Assembly (NCBI RefSeq): GCF_000344685.1
Contig: NW_006920423.1
Span: 450,713 to 479,077 of the forward strand
Length of the DNA stretch: 28,365 bases
Direction of reading: 5' to 3'
Origin: Gloeophyllum trabeum ATCC 11539
Lineage: Eukaryota > Basidiomycota > Agaricomycetes > Gloeophyllales > Gloeophyllaceae
In this document: positions 19,199-28,365 of the stretch, in pieces
Layout: each line of letters starts with the position of its first letter
Numbering within the stretch: the stretch's first letter is position 1
Notes under the pieces: model-generated
What the model was told of the DNA's origin: nothing
Databases searched by the model: none
What the model saw: the letters and a program-made list of their open reading frames with translations, nothing else
Translations under genes and position numbers: made by a program

Positions 19199-19305
19199 GT
19201 CCCCACTCGTCGCCTCCGAACGTGAGCTTTACCTCGGCCTGCCCAGCTGAAGCAGCCAATCGCGTTCAAGCAGGACAATGAGGAGCAGGTCCGTTTGTTT
19301 CTTTC
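19199..19305 (+). pseudogene. Dead copy of exon 5 of the membrane protein gene
   Basis: This aligns with 14790-14887: shared pieces include ACTCGTCGCCTC, then the AAGCAGCC(A/G)ATCGCG stretch and GA(T/G)GAGGAGCAGGT, continuing a few bases into the intron (GTCCGTTTGTTT against GTGCGTCTGTTT). The matching codons encode ...LVAS...LYL.L...KQPIA...EEQ. A TGA interrupts the frame near 19249 and flanking exons are missing, so it is a pseudogene fragment. Confidence 0.75.
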
Positions 19306-19693
19306 CTTGCTTGAATCTCGTGTTCATTCCTTTCTCTATCTTCTCTTCCCGATCGATATCTGGATTTGGATGCTGATGAACAGCATCACTGGCCGCAAGG
19401 TGGCAGGCTTTCGCGCCGGCCAGCCTAAAGAATATCTGCTCTGCATTCTGTGGAATCGGGAAGCTCGCTATCAGCAACTCGGACTTGAAGCTATGGGTTT
19501 GTCGCGACTGGTAACAGTCCACTCAGATGACGATATCTTCCTCTGTAGCCCAGGTGCGTCTTCCCAATGCAGGTTATGGCGAAGACATGGTCGATTCAAT
19601 ATTAAATCGAGCCGCCACTGTCCTTGACATCATCGATAATCATACATCCTGAGCGCCTGCTGACATTAAGTACCAACACAGATCCCGCCCTCC
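19306..19693. other. Intergenic, no supported gene
   Basis: An overlapping plus-strand ORF (19295-19627) and minus-strand ORF (19229-19522) are present; neither shows known motifs or splice signals. The region separates the membrane-exon fragment from the amidohydrolase relic. Confidence 0.4.
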
Positions 19694-20327
19694 TCAGTCC
19701 TGGAACTTGAACTGCCACTGCTTCTTCACCTCCGGAAAGTCCGGCACAATAACATGCCTGTTCCCATCCTGGCCCATAACCGGCGGCGCATGCCACTCTG
19801 CAGGGCTGACCTTGTGCACTCGCCCATTGATCACGATGACGTTCAGCCTGTCGTGGTCCTGCAGCACCGCGATGTCTTCCAGTGGGTTCCCGTCGACCAG
19901 GATGCAGTCCGCGTAGTACCCAGGGAGGATCTTGCCGAGCTCGTGCGAGCGCATGAACAGCTCGGCGACGCCCGTCGTCGCTGCCTGGATGGCCTCCATC
20001 GGCGTGAAGTCGAGGACCTGACGAAGTGCTCGAGGTCGCGCGCATACGTGCCGTGTGGGGTCCAGGCGAAGCCGTGATCTCTATTATTCGTTGGTTAGGA
20101 ATGAAGGACTCTACCGGACTCAGAAAAGCCGTGCTCACCCTCCGGGGAGGACCTTGATCCCGTGCCTCTTCATCTCCTTCAGTGCCTTGATACACGTCTC
20201 GAGCTCGTGCTTGTACCCTCGCTGCTCCGCCTTCGTCTGGCTGAACCCAAAGTCCGCCGCCTCGTGAAGCATCGCGTACACATGCGCAGGCGCACACATA
20301 TCAGCATCAGCTGCGTCCAGTGGACGC
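19694..20327 (-). pseudogene. 5'-truncated, frameshifted amidohydrolase
   Basis: The minus strand reads as the C-terminal half of an imidazolonepropionase-like metal-dependent amidohydrolase. One exon gives HVYAMLHEAADFGFSQTKAE, RGYKHELETCIKALKEMKRH and GIKVLPGG; a 58-nt intron (20081-20138, donor GTGAGC, acceptor AATAG) splits a Gly codon; then DHGFAWTPHGTYARDLEHFV. A one-base deficit near 20020 shifts the frame before QVLDFTPMEAIQAATTG, after which it is open through ELGKILPGYYADCILVDGNP to a TGA at 19694-19696. The GGDHGFAWTPHG block includes the conserved metal-site Asp region. The N-terminal half with the HxH metal motif is absent: upstream of a CAG at 20328 the sequence becomes unrelated. 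Truncation plus frameshift makes activity very unlikely. Confidence 0.8.
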
Positions 20328-20416
20328 CTGAAAATAAGGACCCGCGGTTCAAGTTCCGCATCAGGTAGAGCGGGGTGCTTAGGATCAAGCCCGTGCTGAG
20401 CGATATCGAGGCTGTT

Positions 20417-20731
20417 ATGGGTCTCGACAACGGCGAGGTGTATAACAAGGATGTCTTCGCAGAAATGGACGCGACGGGCAGTATTGTGCCGATTATGCAT
20501 CTGCTGGTCGGCGAGGGCGTGCAGCCGTGGTTGTGGAGCAGTATGTCTACTCCTTCGCTTGTCTACAATGTACACACGCTGACCAGAGCGTCCGCTGGAA
20601 CCACCGTCGATACATTGCGGAATATGCCATATAATCCTCGTTGGCGGGAGATGGTCGACAGGATACCCAAGGAGGGCCCTAAGCTTGTTATGCTGCGTTG
20701 CGGAGCTGAAGACGCTGAGCACACGTTCTGA
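20417..20731 (+). CDS. Hypothetical protein fragment, possibly spliced
   Basis: A plus-strand frame of 104 codons from the ATG at 20417 reads MGLDNGEVYNKDVFAEMDAT, GSIVPIMHLLVGEGVQPWLW and ends RWREMVDRIPKEGPKLVMLR. The frame is open farther upstream too (VLSDIEAV). A good intron candidate lies inside (donor GTATGT at about 20541, branch CTGACC, acceptor CAG at about 20586). The shorter donor four bases later keeps the downstream frame. I do not recognise the family. It begins just where the amidohydrolase relic loses its similarity, so it may mark a rearrangement breakpoint. The opposite-strand 211-aa ORF is judged a shadow. Confidence 0.3.
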   Translation: MGLDNGEVYNKDVFAEMDATGSIVPIMHLLVGEGVQPWLWSSMSTPSLVYNVHTLTRASAGTTVDTLRNMPYNPRWREMVDRIPKEGPKLVMLRCGAEDAEHTF

Positions 20732-21193
20732 ACCCTCACTCCTTAGCAGCCGACTTATCGACACCCTCACCTAAATTATACTTGTCTACTAGTCTACCGA
20801 TAGCAGTCTTAGTACTGACTGAGCCGTCCCCGTATACTACACATCAACCGAGGGATTTCCCTTAGCCTCTGTATCCCTATGAATAGTACTCGTGGGTCAG
20901 CGTACATACCACAAAGACATGGGGGGTTTTGTGTTGAAACTTGAATGCGTGCCATCCTCACCTCAAGGGATACAAGGTGCAACGATGTCCCAGCGGTAAA
21001 CCGTATATATGCTCTGCCTGAGCTTTTCATGAGTCCGGTACGACTCCATGCCGAATCATGTCGCGAAGTCCGCCAACGTCTCAATGCACTACCGCTGAAG
21101 AGTGCGCCCTATTTGGTCTTCAGATTAGATAGCAGATGCATAACTGTCTCGGACGAGATATTGTTCGTTATTCAGGGTGTGTCTAGTATAGTC
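20732..21193. other. Intergenic, no gene seen
   Basis: This lies between the fragment above and the 3' end of the kinase-like gene. ORFs of 91 and 108 codons on opposite strands overlap each other and carry no recognised motif. Confidence 0.5.
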
Positions 21194-23525
21194 TTATCTC
21201 TCTTCATCTACCAAGTCAAACCAACACTCTTTCATGACCTCTTCATCAATGCCGCAGTCTGTCAGGAGTAATTTGAGCCATTCCGCATCGTCCGTCACTG
21301 GCTTCCCTTTGTGTTCTCCCAAGCGCTGATTGGCGAAAGCGAAGTCCATGAAGACAGCATGCCGCTGGCCAAAAGAATTCAAAGGACACATGATCTGACC
21401 CTCATGCCAGTCCGTCTGCTCAATTCCGGCAAACTTCAGCACCCGTAAACCATGCCGTACATGGGTAACCTGGGAAGGAGCGTCAGACACGGGGACAGCG
21501 CTGCGTAACCCAACATACAAAACTCCGCTGCTCCTCCGTAGTCCAGCCATCGACGTCACATTCCCCAAACACAGGGCCCTCGATCACCTCCATGAGTACT
21601 CCAGGAAATACCCAATCGTTCGCCAACGTAAACTAGGTGACTGGGTTAACGACGATTTTTCAATGATACTTTGATACAACTCACGAAATGATTTCCAAAG
21701 AAATGCGGAATCAGGGAACCCTGGAAGTCCTTGAGCCGATCAAATGCAGATTCCTCACGCCGAACCATGTCCACCGCAAAGTGTAGGTCCAACAGCCGCT
21801 GGCTTGGAGGGGCGCCCCAATCCACCTTTGGTGCGTCTGGGTTGTCGGAATCATCGGGATAAGGGAAGTGTCGCTCATCAAAAAGCTTCAGACAGAGCAA
21901 TGGTCCCTTGCCGCATATCCTCCCGAAGAGTATCTGAGAGAATCGTCGAGGACCTATCTTTCTAGCCTCAGCTACGTCAAACCAAAGCTCAGATGAGTTC
22001 CCCTCGATGCAACCTTTGAGTGGATTGTCTTTTGGGCGAGTGTATTGTGTCGCAATGCCGGAGGACTCCTCAGGTATTTGTTGATGATATACGTCAAGCT
22101 CGGCACGCCAGAGCGTGTAGCGCTTCTCGACGCCCCTCCATTCAATCTTCAGCTTCATTCCAGGCTTTAGGGGAGAGTGATTTGCCTCGACTTCCACGGC
22201 CCTCTTCCACTCGAGGAAGCATTTCCACGCCGCCCGGCAACGCTGCAGGGTGTAATAGTCAAACTGGGAGAATGTCTTCTTGAGGATTCCTCGATCCGGG
22301 TGAACGGCCATTTCGAAAAGTACATATTCCTTTGTTTGTCCATCCGGTAGACTTACGACCTGCTTTTGCAGAGCTCCATGACACCGACTTGTTGGGCGGG
22401 AGAGAGAGCTTGTGTTCACACCAAATCGGCAGGCCTCAATCCATAGGATGTTGGCAAGCATCAGCCGAACTGACATCTCTGATGTATCAATGAGTTGGAG
22501 GACGGCGCAGTTAGACGGCATTCGCTCGGTATTGTCATAGATGACGGAAGTTATCTCGTCTGTTAGGAAGCCGTAAGATGCCCCGGTTACGTCACATAAG
22601 CGCATGAGCTCGGATACTGCTATTCCGATCCCGCTACCAGATGGAAGTATCAAAGGATATGAATCGCTGCTGAATTCCATCTTGTGAATGGTTCCAGGTT
22701 CCTCGGAAATTTTTCATAAGTATGTCTGTCAGAATCTCTGATGCATACTACTTACAAGGAATATGCCCACTGTCAGGGCTCTCTTATTCATTGTAAGTTC
22801 GCTAGGACTGTTGACCCATTTCGGATTAGGATCCCAGTCTCGCGATGGCTGATCGACATGGAAGCCCAGAATAAATATTCGAGAAGTACCTGTCGACGAA
22901 ACCATCAGTACAAAAACCAGTAAAGTGAGCGAGAATTATCCTATACCAGTCTGCACTTCTCTGTATATCAGCGGTCCGTTCGCACCATGTGGGTCAAATA
23001 TGTCCCGATTCACGAAGTTTAGAACAGGGTCGATGTACTTGGCCAGAATTGAACTACCAATAGTTCTCATCAGAGTGCCGGAAAAAACTCTAGGTAACAG
23101 ACGTACCTATGGTCCGCCAAATCTGTATCTCCACTCGAGTCGATGAGGGAGGATCGTAGCCTCAAAAGTACGAGGTCGAAGCAATAGTCATAGGACAGGT
23201 CAAACTCCTGTGGCCACTTGTACACTTCCAGTGCGGCGACTGGATCCCTGCCCTCGGTATTTCCTGAGATATCTGATTCGAGGATTCTGAAGCTAGCGCC
23301 GATTTGCGACTGTAGCCCAACGTCCCGTTTCCTTGCAGAAATCGGGGAGGACAGGTAGGCCCGTGGGGAGACCAGCCTCGGATGTTCGCCACGGTGCTTT
23401 GTGCCGGTGCTGCCTGTAAATGTGGCGGGCAGCCCGGAAAATGCCGTATGCATCCCTATAGCAGGTCCGAGCCGGCCATCGCGCCTCTCGAAAGTGAGCC
23501 GTTCGCTGGTAGGATGTGAAGCCAT
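21194..23525 (-). CDS. Protein-kinase-like protein with possible nuclease-fold N-terminal module, 681 aa
   Basis: Model complement(join(21194..21469, 21519..21632, 21685..22680, 22756..22889, 22947..23053, 23107..23525)); introns are 49-75 nt, all GT-AG, and phases agree. The C-terminal about 220 residues are kinase-like: a beta-3 lysine in LLCLKLFDE (Lys about 485), a helix-C Glu in RREESAFDRL (about 529/530), a hinge VLMEVIEGP (about 565), a catalytic loop IEQTDWHEGQIM (Asp about 610) and a metal-binding VFMDFAFA (Asp about 632). The HRD motif is therefore QTD-WH and DFG is DFA. Residues 140-270 include a YGFLTDEITSVIYDNTE strand pair, which resembles the late beta-strands of restriction-endonuclease folds seen before kinase domains in fungal-type kinases and Crinkler-type effectors. 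The acceptor before residue 221 (CACAAG) is the least certain splice. No signal peptide is seen. Divergent from the 24227 gene. Confidence 0.75.
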
Positions 23526-24226
23526 GTTTCTGGTGATCTACGAAGGCTCATGAAAGCACGCTTTTAAGTCACAAGATACTGTATTTGTGGCGACTTCGGC
23601 AAAAGGTGCTTCGATGCCATGTGTTGTTAACGCCGAAGGAACCGAGCTGATACAGGGCGCTTGTCTCACGCGGATGATGTGCCAGTAATCCATACGCGTC
23701 TGAGAGGCTAATACATGGCTCGGTGAGAACGGCGAGGGGTTTCTCGAATACAATAATCGCCGGTTCTGTAATAGATATGTAACACAACCTGGAGGTAGAG
23801 GTTTCATCTTGTGGATCGCAGCTGTGAGGCCCGCGCATGTTATTTCATTACTCATCGAAAAACAATCAAGACCTTGTAAGTGTGCCTCACCGACCCGCTC
23901 GCAACATCGGGCCTGACATTTGTTTGTACTAGCATGTCGCACAAACATCCTGGAACTGTTGTCTTTTGGACAGCCATTAAATCCTCGGAAAATAAGGCCT
24001 CCTTGTATTATGATGTCTGCTGCAAGTTCAACTTGGGGCGTGGCCGACCGGTCGTGTCGTCACTCAGCTTCCGAGTCGCAACACCCCTTGTATCTTAACT
24101 CCTGCGTACCCGAGGCAAAAATTCATTTAGGCAAACACGGCTGCATTCCCTGGTATAAAACGCCTTAGTAGCCCAATATTTGACACTACTTCACTTGATC
24201 CACTGCCCTCACCACTCCATTGCATT
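23526..24226. promoter_or_regulatory. Divergent intergenic region between kinase-like and nuclease-like genes
   Basis: This 701-bp region separates the two start codons. On the plus side a TATA box (TATAAAA, 24154-24160, in TGGTATAAAACGCC) lies 73 bp before the ATG at 24227. Minus-strand ORFs of 136 and 89 codons cover part of it; neither joins the kinase gene by good splice sites, so I treat the region as promoter and leader. Confidence 0.5.
24154..24160 (+). promoter_or_regulatory. TATA box of the 24227 gene
   Basis: TATAAAA, 73 bp upstream of the ATG, followed by a pyrimidine-rich leader just before the start codon, typical for fungal promoters. Confidence 0.6.
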
Positions 24227-25804
24227 ATGGCTGAAGAATCCAGTGTGTCGGAATTGTTCGTAGACTCACCATTGCCCACCATATATCTGCCGCCATATGG
24301 TGCATCGTTCCAGAGGGGTCAGAAAATAGCTGCGAGGGATAAGAGTGTCACAGCTCAATGGGCAAACGTGGTCCTGCCGGACTATCGGCTGCACGAGAAA
24401 CAATTCGACTTCCAGAGTCACCCTCGCTTCCCGGAGTTTAGAAGGATCTTGAAAGATTTGACAATAGCTCCCCAAACACTTGCCATTACATCGAAGTTTA
24501 TTGCAAGTGAAGGCTCAACAGTGTAAGTGAATATATAAATTGTACAGGCTAAGAGCTTACACACTTCAGTCTGGCGGTGGAGTCACAGCTCCTGCATCCA
24601 CTATGGCAGTTGTTGGAGTTGAACACGCATACAGCATCCAAAGCAACTGCAAAGAATAAGAACATCAGCATCTCCCAGTGCCTGCAGGATGCTGCCCTTC
24701 CAGATGAGGAGGTATTTATTCAACTTCAGTCAGAGCTCTGGAGCGGTAAAAACCCTCGAGACATGGCTGGAGGTGTTCGTGCAGACATGATCTTTTCTGT
24801 GCTGTTCTTTCCAAAGGACTTCAGGGAGACTCGCGGAATGAAGAAGCACCGCCAGACGCGGGACACAATGCTGCTGACGGAGAGCCCATTCAGTGCAAAG
24901 GAGCAACGGGGAGACACTTCGGACTCAGCCAAGCATCCATGGGAACCAGTTTTATTGCCATATGAGGTCAAGGTCTGTCCATTATGTGCACCATCGGCCG
25001 AAGTGCTTAATGCTGAGTCACCAAAACCGGGTAACGAAACTAGGCCAAATAGATATGAAGGCAGTCAAAGACATTGCAGACCACCAGATCGCGCTGGGAG
25101 GAACTATACGCACGGGACAGTTACCCAGCCAAGGTATAAAGGGGATACGATCTTCTCTTCAGCAGACACTGCGCTACTCTGTGCACTATGACGCTAGGAG
25201 GACCGCTCTGGGAGACTACAGAAATAACCTGGTGCTGCAGTTACCGAGCACCATCAAAGAGGACTTGCAAAAGGCAGTAGTCGCTTCCCAGAGACGTGGC
25301 TCAGGAGGTAAAGATAATCAAGGGGTCCGATCAAAAGGGAAAGAAAGGAGCAAATTGCGGAGCAGCCAGAGGCTCAGGAAAGAAGAAGACAAGCAAAGGG
25401 AATTTGGTGATGAGCCGGGGGTGGGAACCTCCAAGAATAGGCCAGAAGGATCCAACAAGGAGGTGTCGGTCACTTTTTTGGTAGGGAACATTTCTGAGGA
25501 GAATGAAGCCATACCAGTTCTTGGTTCCGAGGCGGAGGGGGAGCCAGATATTGAAGATCAACCACCATACAAGAGGGTAAAATGGATGTATGCAGCGGAG
25601 GACAAGGCACGTTGCCTCCTCCTCTTTTCCTTGTGGCTTGCAGTGGACGACCTGCATGTGTTTCTCCAAAAAGCACATAATATCGACAGTAAGGAGAAGA
25701 AAGACGCTGAAGTCGCACAGGGCGAGGCTAGCCACAGACCGCAGATGGTAGTGTCACCGAATCTGATCCAGGAGCCAGAAGGGAGCGGTTCGGGTCGGCA
25801 GTAG
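24227..25804 (+). CDS. PD-(D/E)XK nuclease-like hypothetical protein, three exons, 490 aa
   Basis: Model join(24227..24522, 24570..24985, 25044..25804). Intron 1 (47 nt, donor GTAAGT, acceptor TTCAG) is clear. Intron 2 is inferred, because the frame must change between 24970 and 25045; a 58-nt intron with donor GTGCAC and acceptor ACTAG fits and gives 490 aa. Residues in order: RADMIF (Asp 171), LLPYEVKV (Glu 231, Lys 233), and SSLQQTLRYSVHY with QxxxY (Gln 278, Tyr 282), followed by a strand-like RRTALGDYRNNLVLQL. D, ExK and QxxxY in this order are the core of the PD-(D/E)XK restriction-endonuclease fold, so I infer a nuclease-like or nuclease-derived domain. From about residue 310 on the chain is highly charged and Lys/Arg/Glu-rich (likely disordered, possible nuclear targeting). 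No kinase domain follows. The TATA box is 73 bp upstream; it is divergent from the kinase-like gene. Confidence 0.65.
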
Positions 25805-26506
25805 TCAGGAAGCCAAATGTCTTCGATGGTTCTAGTTCTGAATACTGTATCTGTAGTTCATGCCAGGAAACAGTTTCTTTTAATTTAACCAATTATCTGT
25901 ACCGAGCCTTGAAGATATGGCGCTTCCGTCCTCTGTTTTGACCACCGAATGGCGGGGTAAGGTGATAGTCTACATGCTAGTCACTACTAGTGGTTAGTAC
26001 GTCCGAATGTTCTACGACTGACTGTTTGGTTTTTCAATCCCAATCGCTGGACCTGCAAAGAAGTGACCTTCAGATTCACTTCTTCCTTCATCTTTGGCTT
26101 GTGCTAGCTTGCTGACCCCCCACCACCCCGAACAGTTGTCAATCAGCACATCTTCCACTCTATCCCCCACTACGTCCTGCGTTGTGGACCAGTCATCCCC
26201 GCTCCTATTGCAAGGCATAACAGGTATCAGTCAGCGCAGTCGGGTGTGGGTCCAGTCCAGGCACGACCCCCCGGGCCCGGGGTCCGTCTGAAGGAGGTAT
26301 CAAACTGATTTCTAGTGTCACGGAACCTTCCACGAGCCTTAAGCTGCTGCGACATATCCATATAGATTGTTGAATTCCTTGATGGACATACATATACTAT
26401 GATATAGGTGGCCCGTTGTTTGTTTGTCAACTTGTCTGTTTCTGCTTCGATTCCATATGTAGCGTGCTGTAAAATACATTTGGTACCTAACAGCGGTACA
26501 TCTACA
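25805..26506. other. Intergenic, no gene seen
   Basis: This is the 3' flank of the 24227 gene and AT-rich DNA. It includes a perfect 14-bp GC palindrome CCCCGGGCCCGGGG at 26269-26282. Short ORFs on both strands overlap one another and carry no known motif. Confidence 0.5.
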
Positions 26507-26794
26507 CGACCAGCCCCCGTCTTACAGGCCTCGATCTAGGCGATGGATCGGGTAGGGCGGTTAATCAGGACGTCAAAGTGGGATTTGCGCCACAGCGGCC
26601 AGTGTAGCGTCTGTAAGTAAACTGATGATCTCGCTCGAAAGCGACACCGTCAGTATACTCATAGCGTCTACATAGGCAACTGAAGTGACTGAAGCAGTTT
26701 AGAAGGATGTGATTTACTACGGTGAGGCATGCATTTGGAGGGAAGTCCAATTTACTGACCCTGGAGGCAAACCACGTTCGTGGCGCACGTATTG
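26507..26794 (+). repeat. Repeat block A, copy 2
   Basis: Same orientation and length (288 bp) as 2071-2358, with about eight substitutions and no indel by eye. It is followed without a gap by block B in inverted orientation. Confidence 0.85.
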
Positions 26795-27551
26795 GACCAT
26801 GCTCGTTACTTGTCATCTCTTCAAGGCACAGTGAGTCTGTTCTCGTTCAGCGTCATAATGCGGCAGCATGCGCTTTAAACTGATTCTCACCTCCAGGCTT
26901 TTCAATTCCTATACTGCACTGTGAGATGAAGTCGTGGGGGCGCTCGTCCTGACCACGCGCGGGCTGACACTCGCCACAGTTTATCGAAGGAATTTAATCC
27001 ATTTGGCGAAATCTGTAGATGAACGTCAATATCTTGAGGCTGATATATCCAGTCTCCTGTCACTCACCTGAACGCCATGTCAAGCGTGTAAGTCTGGTAT
27101 TCCCATTCACTCCCCGCCATCACAACTGACATTACTTCACAACTATTGTTAGAGTCGGGTACACCCCCATGATTGGACAGTTTTCGAAGCAAACTGAAGC
27201 AGTGTGGTATTGCTTTCTGCACGGTGTTGAACACGTTCGATGAGAATTGTGTCGTACCCCCGCTTTTACGGTGTCCCGCCGATCCCAAATACATAAGCCC
27301 GGAGGATGAATACCTTCGGCTTGTGCGAGAGCTGTGATTCCGCGAGACTTGCAAGCTCGAGGACAAACGACTCTTGTTAATTGCCAGCGACTTCGTAACG
27401 ACTTACACTGTGCAGTACACATCCAGTATATCTTGGACGCACGATTCTGCTATGCAATATGTGCAAATTGACCAAGCCCACGGATGTTCGCCACGCCCTG
27501 TTTCAGCGTACGTCCCCTGTCGACCGCTTGCACGCGCAAGTACGGGAGCCA
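26795..27551 (-). repeat. Repeat block B, copy 2 (inverted)
   Basis: Reverse-complement counterpart of 3704-4439. The coding-like exons of the relic gene therefore lie on the plus strand here, including the GTAAGTCTGG...TTGTTAG intron and the reading PADPKYISPEDEYLRLVREL followed by the same TGA. The right edge is sharp after GTACGGGAGC at about 27551. Confidence 0.85.
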
Positions 27552-28365
27552 CTGTGAGGCAGGTCGTGATAGTCACGATATCAACAGCTCCGACTAGCAG
27601 AGCTAGTCAGGGACGGGTGATCAGTGCTAGATGCACCCCGTAAATCAGCTCCAGGTGACGTGTGGCTAGCACCGCTTGCCGCGAGGTTCACGAGCTGAGA
27701 TAGTCAATGGGATAGCTATGACTGTCTAGTGGTGAATAGCTGGACTTGTGCCCGCATGACCAGTGTTATCCACATCTGCCTATTGGAACTACTTCCACCC
27801 TTACTAGGTCAGACTTCCTGTATTATTCAGTGCTACAGGTAGTTCATGTATCTGGAACCTATATATCCATCCTTATATCCAGATTGACATAAATAGCTAT
27901 AAATATTCGAGACACAATTACAGAACATGTTGCCCTTCGAACACCCATACTCACAGTGTACCTCTCCTCTCCAATAACATGAGGCTCCTTGTCTAGACCA
28001 CGAGCGGGTCAGAGTGCACTGTCGCAAGGTGCCTGTTGCCCCAGCGGACCATATATGCGCATAGTCCCGAACCTAGACCATAAACATTAGATGCTACCTG
28101 GAGCTGGAGAGGAGGCGATGCACTGACACCCCAGTCCTGGTACTATAATTCAGTTCTTGTCAGCACTGGCCTCCCCTCATACTTCTATGTCACCTTGCAA
28201 ATGCACTTACATATTGCATGCATATATGCCTATATCTCCACATTTAAGCCTATCCGCAGTCAAACCAACTGCGAGATTAGTTAGGATGCGCGGGTTTGCA
28301 TCGCGTCAACGTACAAATTTGCCAACAGGCACCACAGGTGGCCGGGACATAATAGCTCTACGTCG
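27552..28365. other. Intergenic, no gene seen
   Basis: AT-rich and stop-rich in all frames; the longest ORF is 64 codons on the minus strand. A small hairpin GACTAG / CTAGTC occurs at about 27594-27610. I see no element or gene here up to the right edge. Confidence 0.5.

Noticed and set aside
20135..20770. 211-codon minus-strand ORF as an N-terminal half of the amidohydrolase
   Set aside because: Only its last about 60 residues match the family; the rest lacks the HxH motif and beta-strand pattern and lies opposite a better plus-strand frame.
26269..26282. 14-bp GC palindrome as a functional site
   Set aside because: Perfect but isolated, with no repeated copies or nearby gene start; left only as a note in the intergenic entry.

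Overview
The window looks like nuclear DNA of a basidiomycete fungus, most likely an Agaricomycete. The real genes are cut by many short GT-AG introns (about 45-95 nt), coding frames are GC-rich, housekeeping mitochondrial genes (RCF1, ISD11) sit next to lineage-specific genes, and a REase/protein-kinase-like gene of a type known from this group is present. No tRNA, rRNA, CRISPR array or bacterial operon structure was seen. All exon structures were worked out by hand from open frames and splice signals and have not been tested against transcripts.

Layout. 1-306: 3' end of a gene that enters from the left. 505-1568: two-exon hypothetical gene. 2070-6350: a decayed region with intron-containing gene relics (mostly minus strand), a 211-bp insertion flanked by 15-bp direct repeats, and two blocks (A at 2071-2358, B at 3704-4439) that recur 22-24 kb away at 26507-27551, where they abut with B inverted. 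6349-7014 (-): RCF1, a respiratory supercomplex factor. 7015-11430: two diverged copies of a promoter-plus-5'-exon module (TATA boxes at 7934 and 10688), a hairpin, and a small poly(A)-tailed retroposed insertion with a 14-bp target-site duplication. 11775-12180: frameshifted fragment of the C-terminus of an FAD monooxygenase. 13054-13406 (-): ISD11, head-to-head with a six-exon multi-pass membrane protein gene (13692-15009). 16794-19035: intact ten-exon FAD-dependent monooxygenase. 19199-19305: dead copy of one exon of the membrane protein gene. 19694-20327 (-): 5'-truncated, frameshifted amidohydrolase remnant. 21194-23525 (-): six-exon protein-kinase-like gene with a possible N-terminal restriction-endonuclease-like module. 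24227-25804 (+): divergently transcribed three-exon gene carrying D, ExK and QxxxY residues of a PD-(D/E)XK nuclease-like fold. 25805-28365: intergenic DNA and the A/B repeat copy.

Functional themes. RCF1 and ISD11 are conserved mitochondrial genes (respiratory-chain supercomplex assembly and Fe-S cluster assembly). The monooxygenase and membrane protein genes appear to belong to an old tandem duplication: a dead monooxygenase tail lies left of the ISD11/membrane gene pair, and a dead membrane-protein exon lies right of the live monooxygenase. The most interesting unit is the divergent nuclease-like / kinase-like pair at 21.2-25.8 kb, whose parts resemble the REase and kinase modules of the eukaryotic Crinkler-type effector and fungal-type kinase families; whether the two act together is inference only.
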